DNA from: Antedon mediterranea | Lineage: Eukaryota; Echinodermata; Crinoidea; Comatulida; Antedonidae | Assembly: GCF_964355755.1 (NCBI RefSeq) | Contig: NC_092676.1 | Location: 14,674,288-14,738,287, forward strand | Length of the DNA stretch: 64,000 nt | Reading direction: 5' to 3' | Part shown: positions 1-11,734 of the stretch, piece by piece | How the letters are laid out: every line of letters begins with the position of its first letter | Position numbering within the stretch: the stretch's first letter is position 1 | Made by a program: the position numbers and the translations under genes | The notes under the pieces: model-generated | The model's input: only the letters and a program-made list of their open reading frames with translations | Told to the model about the DNA's origin: nothing | Databases searched by the model: none

Positions 1-556
1 GGTGTGACGTGACCATAGGCCCAGTTTACGATCAAACATTTTGTTTAAAAAAATAAAATCTTCCAGCATTTTGTATGGACCGCTACTAGCTATGCTGTAA
101 TTTTTATGTCATTAGTGATTGTCCTTCATAAAAGGAGTTATGAGGCCTAATTCTAAAAGGTGGCCAGGTCTAAAAACGAGTAAGGGCGATGTAGTAATGG
201 AATGGTGACTGCAAAACTAATCAAACATATTGCGGACAACTTTACTGAAATCTGATTGGTCTATAACTGACTTGCCTCTGAATCTGATGATGTTTTTTGT
301 CAACCTCCCATGTATTAAAGTTGAAGGCCTTTTTGTTCTACTGTATGTACAGTACCATTGCTTCAATCGATAATAGCATTTTTGTTGTTTTAACCATATT
401 TAATGAGGGTGATCCATCCAGCTATTGCTGATCATTAGGGACCTTCAGAGGTTCACAAGACAAACATATACACAAGATGCTCTACATAAACAAAGTCTTA
501 TTACAAGTCTTTGGGAGTGGAGTAATTTGGTCCTTAGAAAAAATCCTGACATGTGA

Positions 557-596
557 CGGGACTTGAACCCAGGACCCTTGGAGTGGTAGCCAAGCA
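557..596 (-). repeat. tRNA-like fragment with B box, possible SINE
   Basis: On the minus strand this reads as a tRNA 3' half with a good RNA polymerase III B box (GGTTCAAGTCC) in a T-arm-like context. No convincing A box or acceptor stem lies upstream; a CAA/TTG microsatellite follows instead. It is probably a truncated tRNA-derived SINE, not a working tRNA gene. Confidence 0.4.
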
Positions 597-597
597 T

Positions 598-624
598 CAA
601 CAACAACAACAACAACAACAACAA
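598..624. repeat. CAA microsatellite
   Basis: About nine perfect CAA units directly adjoin the tRNA-like fragment, as is common at the ends of SINEs. Confidence 0.9.
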
Positions 625-861
625 CTCCACTCCATTATTTTCGCCTATAGTATAAATTAATAAGTTCAACTGACTGTTCGATTTTTAGAATGTGATGAGG
701 TCCGGACTAAAAAAAATCAGGATGTGTTATTAAAGAAAGAACAGAAAAGAATTTTAGACTTTCGTTTTGCGCAAGATTCGATTTTGGGAGATTGATGTTT
801 TAATTTAACAAATTGTTTGATTGTTACAATTGGAACCTTATGATGATCTTTTTTTTTTCAG

Positions 862-912
862 ATACCACAATTGTTATGACAACAGAGGTGGGAGATACCT
901 CAACTGTAACAC
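862..912 (+). CDS. CD164: CD164/endolyn-like sialomucin, penultimate exon
   Basis: A 51-nt exon lies between a polypyrimidine tract with CAG at 859-861 and the donor GTATGT at 913. Read with two leading and one trailing split-codon bases it encodes 16 residues, mostly Thr, Ser and Val (TTIVMTTEVGDTSTVT). This is typical of the mucin stalk, which would be O-glycosylated outside the cell or in the lysosome lumen. Its phase (1-1) joins exactly to the exon at 2214. Earlier exons would lie upstream of this window. The call depends on the link to the next exon, because alone it is too short to identify. Confidence 0.6.
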
Positions 913-1368
913 GTATGTAACTTCAAAATTGTTTTACTTTGTAACAGTTCTCACAAGGAGTTGATAATTAGTTTAGTTTTTTAGTTTGAGTTTTTAATTA
1001 GATACAGTATATCTCTTTAAAAATGTACTATCATCGCAGTACGAGTATTGCACTCAAATCATCGCGGCTGAAGTACAAAATAGTTGCCACTGTTGGATTT
1101 CTAAGGTAATGGCCTTAGATAAAATATTTTCCGTACATTGCGTACTATTGCACACCATGTGCCCCACAATCGTCCAATCAAATGACAGGAATTTATTTAT
1201 GTGTTACATAATAATATTCATTATTAAAGTAATAGATACCTTTTTTTACCCAATCTCCAAATTCCTTGAAAAAAAAAATTCTGTTCATTACATCAAGAGA
1301 TATAAATAGACTTTTATGTGAAGTTGTGCATCTGACTTTTTATGGTTTTAGGTTTGTGCAATGCTTAA

Positions 1369-1699
1369 AGACGTATTGTCCCCCTGAAAAAATAATTCTT
1401 ACAAATTTTTTTTGAAATATTTTATTTTAATGTACCATAATAGTTATCCACCTTGACCAAAAATTAGATCGGAAAAAAAATGTATTGGCCTGAAGAAAAT
1501 GTAATTTAAAGCAAAAAATGGTCAAATTGGCTGCCTGTTGAATTTAACCATTTATTTTGTCATTTTGTAAGTGAAAACATTTTTTTCTTCATTTTTTTTT
1601 CTATGGAAGTGATTAACTTTATTAAAACTACAAAATAACACATTCAAAGTCTGATTTAATTAATCTTCATTTTTCATGTTTCTGGGGGACAATACATCT
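1369..1699. mobile_element. TTAA-flanked inverted-repeat element (MITE) in CD164 intron
   Basis: The ends are inverted repeats: AGACGTATTGTCCCCC on the left and AGATGTATTGTCCCCC read inward from the right. TTAA directly flanks both ends (1365-1368 and 1700-1703). The 331-bp length, no coding capacity and a TTAA duplication fit a non-autonomous piggyBac- or Kolobok-type element. Partial relatives occur near 5380-5480 and 63711-63850. Confidence 0.7.
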
Positions 1700-1926
1700 T
1701 TAACTTAAATAATTCAAGATTGAATTTTGTTTGCAATGAGATTTGACAATGTATACTTCCTGTATCATAAAAATGGCATGCTATTAATAAGTTAATAGTG
1801 ACAAATTAAAAATGTGAAAAATTTTACTCAGGTTTCAGGCAATTTCAAAATTAGACAAATTGTTTGTGTCTTGTTTGACCCACAAACAATAATTATATAG
1901 CATATTTCGAGACAAGAATTTTTCCT

Positions 1927-2140
1927 AGTAGAATGAAGATGGCCAGAGTTGTTCCAATTTTTAAATCAGGTGATAAAAAGACATCAGTAATTATAGACCA
2001 ATCTCCATACTGCCTACCACTTCCAAAATATTGGAAAAAATTGTATAATTACAGTATATCACAAAATGTGACATCTTTAATAATGCGCAATTAGGCTTTC
2101 AGAAAAAATAGTTCCACTTTTATGGCTGTTATAGTAGAAT
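1927..2140 (+). pseudogene. Non-LTR reverse transcriptase fragment (fingers region)
   Basis: The plus-strand frame reads as the conserved start of a CR1/jockey-type reverse transcriptase: MARVVPIFKSGDKK, then a scrambled version of the 'NYRPIS...SKILEK' block, then a 'QLGFRK.NST' block. Frameshifts and a stop interrupt it. It is a short dead LINE copy within the last intron of the CD164-like gene. Confidence 0.75.
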
Positions 2141-2209
2141 GAATAATCAAAGCGCTTGGTGAGCAAAAAACCACAATAGTTTTTATTATGTGTCATTTCT
2201 CTTTTTTAA

Positions 2210-2422
<213 letters not shown>

Positions 2423-2640
2423 ACTTAATGTTTATTTTAGAAATAATACTAAAGGCTAAAGAAATTACTTAATTTGTTCTGCTTTGGGTGGTTATTTGTT
2501 ACTAAATCAAATTTAGTGCTGAAATTAAATTAAATGGACATTAACACATTTTATAAGCACTGCTGTACACTAATTTAAATGTTAACTTTGTTATTACAAC
2601 AGTACTTTTTAAATAATATAATAAATATCTATATAATAAT
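2423..2640 (+). other. 3' UTR of CD164-like gene with poly(A) signal
   Basis: AT-rich non-coding sequence follows the TAA. An AATAAA hexamer sits at 2620-2625. Later hexamers (for example near 3300 and 3950) could give longer transcripts, so the true end is open. Confidence 0.5.
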
Positions 2641-4130
2641 ATAGCAGAATAGTTTCTGCATTATCATTGGACATACAGTATAGTCTTTCTTTCTATTAAA
2701 AATGAATAGATCCTTTCAAATACTATTCTTGATTCTAGTAAAAAGTTTGTAAGTTTATTGTGGCAGTCTAAAAGCCAAAAGTTTAAAATATTGTTTCTTT
2801 TCAATTGCTGAATGCATGTGCATTGGATATCATGTTGTTTGATTTTTTGTTTTTAAGTTGATAAACAAATAACCATTGATAATAGCAATAATTTAAAGTT
2901 GGCTAATTTGTTTAGGAATGGGCCATATATTGCATTTACTGTAAATTACATTTGTGCTATTTTCTTTTCATTATTTACATATTATAATACCTTTGTCTTA
3001 TTAATTAATTTGGGTAAAGTGTAATGTATCAGGTTGATTTTTTTCCCATTGATGAATTTTTGCTGAATAACTTAAAAAAACAGCTTTATTTTAGTTTATT
3101 ATTGATAAACGTTTCTAATGCAATTATCTTGTGTAGATAAGTAAGATATTAGTGTATGATATTCGTGGGTAATCAGATATTAGTTTGCATTACCCTATCA
3201 ACTGCGACAACATTGGAAGCAGAAGCAGAATGACCATAAAAATAAGTTATGAAATGCACTAAAATTCATTTATGTACATTTGAGGCATTTTTCCTTATTA
3301 GGAATAAAAGTTTCAGCGGTCAATTTTACACAAGAAAAATACTCTTTGTATTAGAAATTGTTACCTGGTTAGCATTTAATTGAAAATCAGTAAAATTCCT
3401 ACAGTAACTTCAATTAGCAAATTGCAATTTTATGGTATAGACCAACTGAAAAGTTGGTAATCGTTGTTGCAGAATTCTTTTTTTACTGTAGTAGTTTATT
3501 ATCCTCCATATATTAAAGGAAATCCTGGTGATTTATATCAAGGATGATTTACATGTTTTACAATTCAATTATCTCATGTGTAAAATGCATACTGTACCTT
3601 ATAAGATTCTTAAAACATTCCAACAAAAAATTATTAGAAATAAAATTAATATAAAATATTAAAACTTATTACCAATAAAAAAAATCTTAACAGTTAATAA
3701 TAAATTTATACTTAAGAAAAAATTGTTTAAAGTGATTTTGTATAGTACTGTATGTTGTTTATGGAAAAAGTTTGAAATTTTTTGTGACAAGTGTCAATTG
3801 GGGAATTTCCCCAAGTCTCTAGTTATTGTCTTTAAAAAAAAATTTTTTGACCACCATTCGACATTTCGATTTTTGTATTGTAAATAGGGAGGTCACACTA
3901 TCCTCCAGACAACGTACGCCTGTTACACACTGTAATTCTGACTCTGAAGTCAATAAAGCAGTCATTTTGAAATTGCTATTATATTATAATAAAAACCGTT
4001 TAAAGAGTTGTTTTCAGAGTCGCTAACCGATATTATGCACATACTAACCTCAAATTTATTTGTAAATAGGATTAATATAAATGTTATAACGAAGTATTTA
4101 TAGACGAATATTCCGAAAAAAATTCTATAC
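2641..4130. other. AT-rich stretch without recognised gene
   Basis: No open frame resembles a known protein. The stretch may include an extended 3' UTR of the CD164-like gene, since 'caataaagcagtc' near 3950 looks like a late polyadenylation signal. Nothing else is supported. Confidence 0.4.
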
Positions 4131-4405
4131 AAATGATAGCCAATGATAATTTTTATATTCATTGTAATGGAAGTTTTTGTCATAGGCCTAAACCTATCAT
4201 AAGTTATCATAAATTAAGAAAATACGGATTTTCATTTGTTAAAAATCGCAAAAATGCTATCTCGTCGTAGTATAGAACGCTAAATCATTCATTAAATGAA
4301 AGCCAATGATAATGTTTATATTCATTGCAATGGGGCTTTTGTCATAAACCTACCATAAGTCATAACTTCAGAAAATGCTGATTTTCATTCATCTATATAT
4401 CAATT
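4131..4405. repeat. Tandem duplication, unit about 164 bp
   Basis: The word 'agccaatgataat' followed by 'tatattcattg' occurs near 4137 and again near 4301. The same downstream words ('tttgtcata', 'cataagt', 'gattttcatt') follow both. The two copies differ by point changes and small gaps. Confidence 0.75.
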
Positions 4406-4449
4406 TACGTAAGCGCAAAATTTGGTAAATCGCGCGTTACTTCTAGAAT

Positions 4450-6095
4450 GTTTACTATATGGTATATACAATTGGTTTGTACTATCGGTACTGTTTTTAA
4501 CCACCTGGTGTAGCCCTGTTTACTAATAAACTTAAGTTAGATAGGTTCAACAGTTTTCCCCAAATAAGAGTGTTTTCGATCGTGGTATACACTGTCTAAT
4601 GGATGTCCATCTTGAAAAATACCCGCACACAATAATACGAGGATTTGAATTTACATACAGTATCTCCTACTACGATAATTGTTTTTAATAACTGAAAACT
4701 GGTTGAACAGCTCAAGTTGGAGTTGTTTTCTTAGATTATACTATAGACTACTTTCTTAGATTATATCTAAGACTATTTTGATAGATTTAATAATATACGT
4801 TTATACAAATGTATTGATTTGCGATGAATGAAACATTCCAATCTTTCAGTCTCTCCCAGTATAATTATTTGGTTTAACACAAGTAGCTAAATGTATTGGC
4901 CCTTGGAGGATAAACTTAAAACCCTTAGATTTAGTATTGCAATACTTTGACAATACTGTAAATACGTATTAACCATTTTTGGTCGCAATCGCAAATTTCT
5001 TACGAGTACTGTTTATATATAAGCACGTATACAAATAAACTTTATTACTGTGAGTGTGGGTAGGCCCTGCTGTTAGATTATAACACATAATATACAAATA
5101 AACTTTATTACAGACAGTTACTTCTCAACGTTTGTATAAATTAATAATTACAACTAAATATAAACGTCATAGTGGTGTATCGTTACATGTACTTTACTTT
5201 TTCAATCAACTATGACAGTGACAGTTTTAAAAAAAGTATTAAATTGCAAATGTTTTACTGTATTTATTGGTATATTATTTATAGGCCTATAAAACATGAA
5301 AAAATATTTCGTTACTGAGTGGATAAAGAATATATTTAAACAAGAAATATTTCTTACAAAAAAACGCTGCTCGCTTATTGAAAAATATTTTTTATTTCAA
5401 ATGTTTTTGAATGTGTCATTTTATTGTCACATAATAGTTATTTTACCTGAAAAAAAATGTAATTTAAAGCAACAAATACTTAAATCGTCTGTCAGACAAT
5501 GGTTTTGGGATTTCTTTTCTCTTTTTATATGTGAATAAATATAATTTTTTTTATTACAGAAGTGAATACTCAATTTCTGTCACTTTAGTTAATTTTATTG
5601 CTAAGGTCAAGTCTGGGGGTCACTTCATCACCCTAGATATTTCAAGTGTGAAGTATCCTATTACAAACACAAACTTTAATGGACTGTTTCGATAATAATT
5701 CAATGAATATCTGACAGTGAATATACCAGAAATGCTTTGGTATTTGTAATTTTAGCATGACATGTCCTAATAGACTCTTTTCCCAGACGTTTTTTGGGTC
5801 TATTTTAGCAGCTGGAATCAATAAAGTATATTAATAGTGGAGTTTCTATTTTCGCAAAACTTTCGTCCTTAGAACTATAACTGCTGCTTGCTTTAGCTTC
5901 TGATTGAGTAGTCCTAATGGGACGTAGCGGGCTAGAGCAGCAGCGTGAAAATTGTTTCTCTTTGTACCCATCCTCTTTCCCATCCCCCAACCCAAATGTT
6001 ACATACAAACACAAATTGGGTTTGTTTAAATGAATCCAAAATGTGGACTTATTTTGTGCAAGTTTCTCTTTCGGAAGTAATTCCTAGGAGGATAA
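4450..6095 (-). repeat. Dispersed repeat family R1, copy 1
   Basis: Blocks here match, in reverse complement, the region 57890-59450: 'gcgatgaatg', 'ggatgtccatctt', 'tagtgtatacc'-type words, and 'gttacat' next to 'cccaaccc'. The part 5560-5960 also matches 38920-39260 in the same orientation ('aaggtcaagtctgggggtca', 'gtagcgggctagagcagcag'). No coding sequence is seen. It is a non-autonomous repeat of unknown class; copy 3 begins at a Helitron-like hairpin end. Confidence 0.65.
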
Positions 6096-6289
6096 TTTTA
6101 TTTGACTACATATAGACTGGGCGCCCAGAAAGTTCATTCATGTAAAAAGCCACAAAAGGTTTGATGGGCTTATTATTATTTAAATATGGCTTAGATTCAA
6201 TAATCAATATTGCTGCCGGGTACATTTTCCCTGGGAATACCAAATAGGAGGGGTAAAAAATCGATTTAATCATGTGAAAAGCCACACTT

Positions 6290-9005
6290 ATATCGTTCAA
6301 ATTGAATCAGTATTTTTTTGAAATTTTACTCCCCAAAACAAAACCAATTTTAATTGGAAATATTTATCGACCCCCGAATGACAATTGTTTTCTCGACAAC
6401 GTTGAAAATACTTTGCCGAATATTAAACCAGATTACGAATTCATTATTATGGGGGATTTAAATATTAATTATAATGATAAAACCTCGGCTCTTCTAAACA
6501 AATTGTTAAATCTTTTACGGTTGTTCAAATGTCAACAACTTATTAATAAGCCAACTAGAGTTACAAGTAAAACAAATACGATTATAGATCACGTAATTTG
6601 TATACCAACCCTGATATCTCAGTTTGGCACTATAGATCTTGGAATAAGTGACCATGTTCTTATTTATTGTACACGGAAAATTTTGCGAATTTCTATTAAT
6701 AAACAAAATAATGTAACAATTAGGTCTCTAAGGAAATACACTACCACCGCGTTTATATCTAAGCTATCAGATATTGATTGGTCAAGTATGTATAATCTTG
6801 CTGATTGTTAATCTTGCTTGGTTAAATTTTAAGTGAATAATGAATAATGCTATTGACGAGATTGCCACTTTAAAAGAGGTAAGACTAAAAAATAGAACCG
6901 AACCATGGATAGACGATACAATCCTACAAAATATTCGTCACCGTGACACATTTATTGAGGAAGGTTAAAAGACATAGAAATGACGAAAAAATATATTCTG
7001 ATTTCTGCAGAGACATTAAGTGCGCGAAAGATAAATATTTTAGTAAAAACTTAGTAAAATCTCTGGGATATAGGCCTAGTCAGAAAACAAAGTCCTCACC
7101 CCTAATTGTTTTAAATATAGAAGATAAAGTTTGCTTTGATAACAATAAAGTCGCAGAACACTTCAATAGATTCTTCACTAGCGTGTCAAATGATCTACCT
7201 AGTAAACTCTCTAACGACAGTGCACGTTATAATACGGAATCAGTTAAATTCAAACAATTTTATGAAAGAAGGGTGGTGTCCAAAAATAATATGAACCTAA
7301 TCACCGTTACAGAGGAATTCATTCCTGCGCGATTCTTGTGCGATTGTGCAATAGCCATTAAAAGTCCTATCGCACACATTATAATGTATCAATTCAAACC
7401 GAAACCGTGCCAGATGACCTCATAATTGCACGGGTACATCCGGTTTAAAAAAAAAACATATAACGGACTATATTTGCACAGAAATGTCAAATTGCAACTA
7501 TACTGTTATGGTAGCGCTAGACCTCCAAAAAGCGTTTGACACAGCTGACCATAGCATTTTTATCCGTAAACTGGTAGAAATGGGTATAGGATCGACTCAA
7601 TGGTTCAAATCGTATCTGTATAACAGAAAACAGTTAGTAGTGTAAACAATGTTAACTCTAGCTTACTCCCTGTAACATGTGGTGTCCCACAGGGAAGTAT
7701 ATTAGGCCCACTTCTGTTCCTCCTATGTTACATCAATGATATGCCGACTAGTGGTAACTGTAAACTTTATGCCGATGATATAGTATCCTGATGGTTTCTG
7801 GAAAGGATCCGAACTTGTTGGCCAAAAAACTAAGCACTGAATTAAAATCTTGTAACGAGTGGCTAATTGATAATAAGCTATCAATTCACTTAGGAAAAAC
7901 AGAGGCGATAGCCTACTATTTGGTTCCAAATTTAAATTAAAGGAGGCCACTGATTTCTCAATTCACTGCAATGGTGTGTCAATAAAAGAATCCTCTTCCA
8001 TAAACTACCTTGGTATACCATTAGATCAATCTTTGTCGGGCGAAAACATCGTTAATGCAGTCGTTAAAAAGATTACGGCAAGGAAGACAACGATTTGTTG
8101 ATCTATGCAGTTACTCAATGTAATTTTTATTTTGCATGTTCATCATGGTATTCTGCTACTACAAAGAAATGTAAAAATAAGTTAAAAGTCATGCAAAACA
8201 ATATGGTTAGATGTATTTTAAGTGAAAGAGTAAGAATCCATATTGGACAGAAAGAGTTGAATAAACTATGATTATTAAATGTCGAAGAAAGAGTTACTCA
8301 AATAAAGTTAAATACAGTGCATAAGATTTTAAACAATTCCACTCCCTCGTATTTAATTGAATATGTTGATAAGGTGTGACCAACATAGCCATGGCACACG
8401 ACAAAGTGAATTCAACTTTATTCCGCCAAAAGCATCTAAAGCTATCGATGTAACTTTTTATGCTACAGCCATTAATGACTGGAACAAATTAACAAACGGT
8501 ATAAAAAACACCATGAGTGTTGGGATATTTAGAAAACTGGTTAAAGAACAAAAGGGAAAAACCGGTAAATATATAGAATAAAATAATTTAAATCACAATA
8601 CAATACTACAGGACCCCAACGGAAATAAACCTAGGTAATTGGTTTTTTGGGCTATCCTGTTCGAAATCAACTTTACTGTTTTATTCTTAATGTTCATTTA
8701 TTCTCCTGCTTACTTTTTAACTGAACGCTTTTTAATATTCTTTTGTCTTTGTTTGTTATACTTGTATTTATTATGAATTTTTAACTATGGTATTGAACGG
8801 TATTCTGTTTGAATGCTGTTTTTTATGCCATTCTAAAACCATTTTAAAGCAAATTTTAGACATTTGCATTGTTTTACATTGTTCTTAACATTTTATCCTT
8901 CTTTTTAATTGAGAGTCTTAAGTTTTAACTTTCTGTATTGTACATTGTTATGTAATCATGTATTGTATTTTGATCTTGACCGAATATATGAATGAATGAA
9001 TGAAT
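6290..9005 (+). mobile_element. Decayed CR1/jockey-type non-LTR retrotransposon
   Basis: The order of domains is that of ORF2 of a LINE. At 6302-6811 is the C-terminal part of an APE-type endonuclease (GNIYRPPND, IIMGDLNINYND, IIDHVI, SDHVLIY). At 7500-7790 are reverse transcriptase motifs ([39 protein letters not shown]). The connector and C-terminal region follow at 7800-8581 (NDWNKLTNGIKNTMSVGIFRKL). A 3' tail of GAAT repeats closes it at about 8985-9004. At least five frameshifts or stops separate the segments, so it is dead. The 5' end is truncated, since the endonuclease start is missing. Confidence 0.88.
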
Positions 9006-9165
9006 AGTGCATGCGCAGCCTATATAGCCACATGTTGTAGTTAACACCGGCGCGTGCGCAGTGTGGATTTAGTAAGCCTACACAGAGTGGCGGCCGCAAC
9101 ATCTACAAACCAAACATTTGCTTAGCCGCCATTCTGAATTCAGTAAGCCTAAACCAATAGATGAT
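9006..9165. promoter_or_regulatory. GC-rich block with NRF1-like and YY1-like motifs
   Basis: In an otherwise AT-rich window this block holds two NRF1-like words (TGCATGCGCAGC and GCGCGTGCGCAG), a GC-rich word (GGCGGCCGC) and GCCGCCATTCTG, which resembles a YY1 site. A phrase containing 'agtaagcct' occurs twice. No gene starts nearby on either strand, so it could be a promoter remnant or transposon internal sequence. Confidence 0.25.
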
Positions 9166-9310
9166 AGGGTTGGCCAATGAGTTTATCGCCATCAAAGAAA
9201 ATGTAATATATTGTCATTACAGTTCCCTGTATATTACTATCACCATAGTAATAACTACTCGTCGTAATATGTACACATATGCACCCCCATGTAAAAATAA
9301 GCACTCCCAC

Positions 9311-10029
9311 TCTATTATTGAAAAAGTTTTAAGCATTCTTTTAGACGCTTTCACTTTATGGGTAGACAAGGGGATGCTTCTCCTGTGTTTTACAACACTT
9401 CAATAAATCGCTATATAAATAACTGTATTCAGTGTTATATATGTAAAAAGTATTGTCGGAAAGCAGAAAACACATTGTGTATGAGAAAGAAGTAGCGAAA
9501 GTCCACACTGACTTACTATTGTTACTATAACAGATATTGTGCAAGTTTTCTTGGTGACAATAAGATGATATTTCATCGGCGCCCAAACGAGTGCAATATA
9601 ACGGTCAATATCGATACAGGCTATACTGCAAATAGAAATTAAGAAGAACGCATGCGCTAGAACCTGAATAAAGCAATAATATACATTTTGGATTTGTATT
9701 GTAATAAACAAGAACATCAGTATATAAAACAAAAAACTACAAGCGTCACAAAAAGCCAATAAAGTTATAAACACGTTTTGTTTCTTGCGAAGTTTCTTGT
9801 TTCTAAGTATTAATGCCACAACAAACATGTTTAAAACGAAAGAAGTCATACATACTACGTAGTGGGTGGGTATTGCATAGGCATAGAATGGGTTCATGCT
9901 TATGACGTCACGAACTTCATCTATCCACCTGATAGTATCAGCACACAGGGTACTATTTTCAAAATAATTTTGAGATTCCATTGTTTGGCATGCACAGGAC
10001 TTCCAGAAGCTTTGTTGATACGACAACAT
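9311..10029 (-). pseudogene. Class A GPCR copy A, nonsense-truncated in loop 3
   Basis: A 209-codon frame starts at 10029 (a second Met follows 16 residues later, before an NST glycosylation site). It covers TM1 (YVVCMTSFVLNMFVVALIL), loop 1 KKLRKKQNVF, TM2 with the sodium-site Asp (LLAFCDACS), TM3 with IDIDRYIALVWAPMKYH, TM4 and TM5 (YITLNTVIYIAIY). A TGA then stops it. After the stop the same frame continues as SVVKHRRSIPLSTHKVKASK and RMLKTFSII, which aligns with loop 3 and the start of TM6 of the intact copy at 16501-17340. TM6-TM7 are then lost. So this gene died by nonsense mutation plus loss of its 3' end. A short non-signalling TM1-5 product cannot be excluded. Confidence 0.85.
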
Positions 10030-10199
10030 ATATCCTTCACTGATCGTTCGAGTAATATTGCATTCCTTATATCAAACACGGTACAAACACACGCATACAA
10101 ACATTATAGAATACCAAGGTTATTAAAACATATAATTAATAACTATACAGTTAACGATTGTTTGACTAGCTGATTACGCAAACATTCATTGAATTATTG

Positions 10200-10278
10200 G
10201 ACAGTTTTACTAAGTAGACCATTAAGAAAAGCATTATTACTTTGAAAATTAACTGTCAATCTTGGATAACGACCATGT
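10200..10278. repeat. Direct repeat flanking the satellite (left copy)
   Basis: About 80 bp ('ctaagtagaccattaagaaa', 'cattattactttgaaaatta', 'actgtcaatcttggataacg') recurs with few changes at 11411-11495. The pair brackets the satellite array. Confidence 0.85.
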
Positions 10279-10284
10279 GAATTT

Positions 10285-11037
10285 CAGTTCCGCCTGAGTT
10301 AGTCTGACAACTTACTTCCAATCAGAAGATCCTTTTTGGTGTTGAGAGGTCTGATACAACTTACTTCCAAACAAATTCCCTCTGAGTTTGTCTGACAACC
10401 TACTTCCAATCAGAAGTTCTTTTTTGGTGTTGAGAGGTCTGATACAACTTACTTCCAAACACTTCCGTCTGAGTTAATCTGACAACTTACTTCCAATCAG
10501 AAGTTCCTTTTTGGTGTTGTAAGGTCTGATACAACTTACTTCCAAACAGTTCCGTCTGAGTTAGTCTGACAACTTACTTCCAATCTAGAAGTTCTTTTTT
10601 TGGTGTTGTAAGGTCTGATACAACTTACTTCCAAACATTTCCCTTTGAGCTAGCCTGACAACTTACTTCCAATCAGAAGTTCCTTTTTGGTGTTGAGAGG
10701 TCTGACACAACTTACTTCCAAAAATTTTCGTCTGAGTTAATCTCACAACTTACTTTCAATCAGAAGTTCCTTTTTGGCGTTGTAAGGTCTGATACAACTT
10801 ACTTCCAAACAGTTCCCTTTGAGTTAGCCTGACAACTTATTTCCAATCAGAAGTTCTTTTTTTGGTGCTGAGAGGTCTGATACAACTTACTTCCAAACAG
10901 TTCCCTCTGAGTTAGCCTGATAACTTACTTCCAATCAGAAGATCCTTTTTGGTGTTATAAGGTCTGATACAACTTACTTCCAAACACTTCCGTCTGAGTT
11001 AAGTCTGACAACTTACTTCCAATCAGAAGTTCCTTTT
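10285..11037. repeat. Satellite array, unit about 88 bp, itself two related halves
   Basis: Eight to nine copies recur with a period of 87-88 bp (for example 'ctgatacaacttacttccaa' at 10351, 10439 and 10526). Each unit has two related half-units, one beginning CTGACAACTTACTTCCAATC and one CTGATACAACTTACTTCCAA, separated by 'agttcctttttggtgttg'. This points to an ancestral half-unit of about 44 bp. A partial copy lies at 11500-11590, beyond the insert. Confidence 0.92.
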
Positions 11038-11372
11038 TACTCGGGGTACCCGAGTATAGGACTTACTCATTTTCTCCTCTTCTTCTTCTTCTTCTTCCAT
11101 CTGGACACTATTGAGTAAAAAGTGCGATTTTTAAAGTACTACTCCTCCCTTATTAGTTGTAGTATTGAGCTGGGATTTGGCATGAATATACTACAGGGAC
11201 ATGTCCTAAAATCTATAGAGCCGGATTTTTAAATTTCAGACCGGATGCAGCCATATCACGTCTCGAAGATGGTACCGTATAGCCGTATTTGGTAGCGCGG
11301 TTATTGATGTGTATGTGACGTTACATCCGTTCTTATGACGTCATTACAGCTTCTTTCGCTGTACCCCGAGTA
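11038..11372. mobile_element. Small inverted-repeat element inserted in the satellite
   Basis: The unit ends in TACTCGGGGTAC on the left and GTACCCCGAGTA on the right, exact inverted repeats. The left end also forms a hairpin with the next bases (TACTCGGG, loop GTA, CCCGAGTA). It breaks into a satellite unit ('agaagttccttttt'). It contains a TCT microsatellite near 11082 and no coding frame. The target duplication is unclear. Confidence 0.55.
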
Positions 11373-11410
11373 TTGCACATTCGTGCTTGTTTTTACTGAC
11401 ATTTCAGGTT

Positions 11411-11495
11411 TGATTGACAGCTTTACTAAGTACACCATTAAGAAAGGCATATTACTTTGAAAATTAACTGTCAATCTTGGATAACGATCATGTGA
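11411..11495. repeat. Direct repeat flanking the satellite (right copy)
   Basis: This is the right-hand copy of the 80-bp block at 10200-10278. Satellite fragments continue after it to about 11590. Confidence 0.85.
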
Positions 11496-11734
11496 CTTCG
11501 AAACAGTTCCATCTGAGTTCCTTTTTGGTGTTGAGTGTTAGCCTGACAACTTACTTCCAATCAGAAGATCTTTAGTGCTGAGTTCCGTCTGGTGATGAAC
11601 CTTACTTATATAGGCCTACCACATATACAATACAATAAGAGGCCCACTGTTTACATGACGCCCTATTATTAAATTAATAGACGGCTGTGTAAATGTGTTG
11701 CTACTTTCAGTCTATATTTGTCCACAACAAGTTA

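Larger units (their letters stand above)
1..861. other. Intron of the CD164-like gene (upstream part)
   Basis: No coding exon is seen here. Positions 106-165 resemble part of the inverted-repeat element at 48906-49778 (shared words around 'cataaaag' and 'tatgaggcc'), so this is probably a decayed copy. A tRNA-like B box and a CAA microsatellite lie further on. The pyrimidine run at 849-858 followed by CAG is the acceptor for the next exon. Confidence 0.5.

Noticed and set aside
557-596. Functional tRNA gene
   Set aside because: Only a T-arm-like part with a B box is present. There is no A box, acceptor stem or anticodon arm.
445-669. Leucine-run frame on the minus strand
   Set aside because: The leucines come from the CAA/TTG microsatellite; the rest is tRNA-like sequence.
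5296-5538. 80-codon plus-strand frame
   Set aside because: It overlaps repeats related to the R1 family and the TTAA MITE, is Lys/Phe-rich as AT-rich noise would be, and has no family match.
6106-6300. Minus-strand frame upstream of the LINE endonuclease
   Set aside because: No motif is recognisable, and it lies opposite the degraded 5' edge of the plus-strand LINE.
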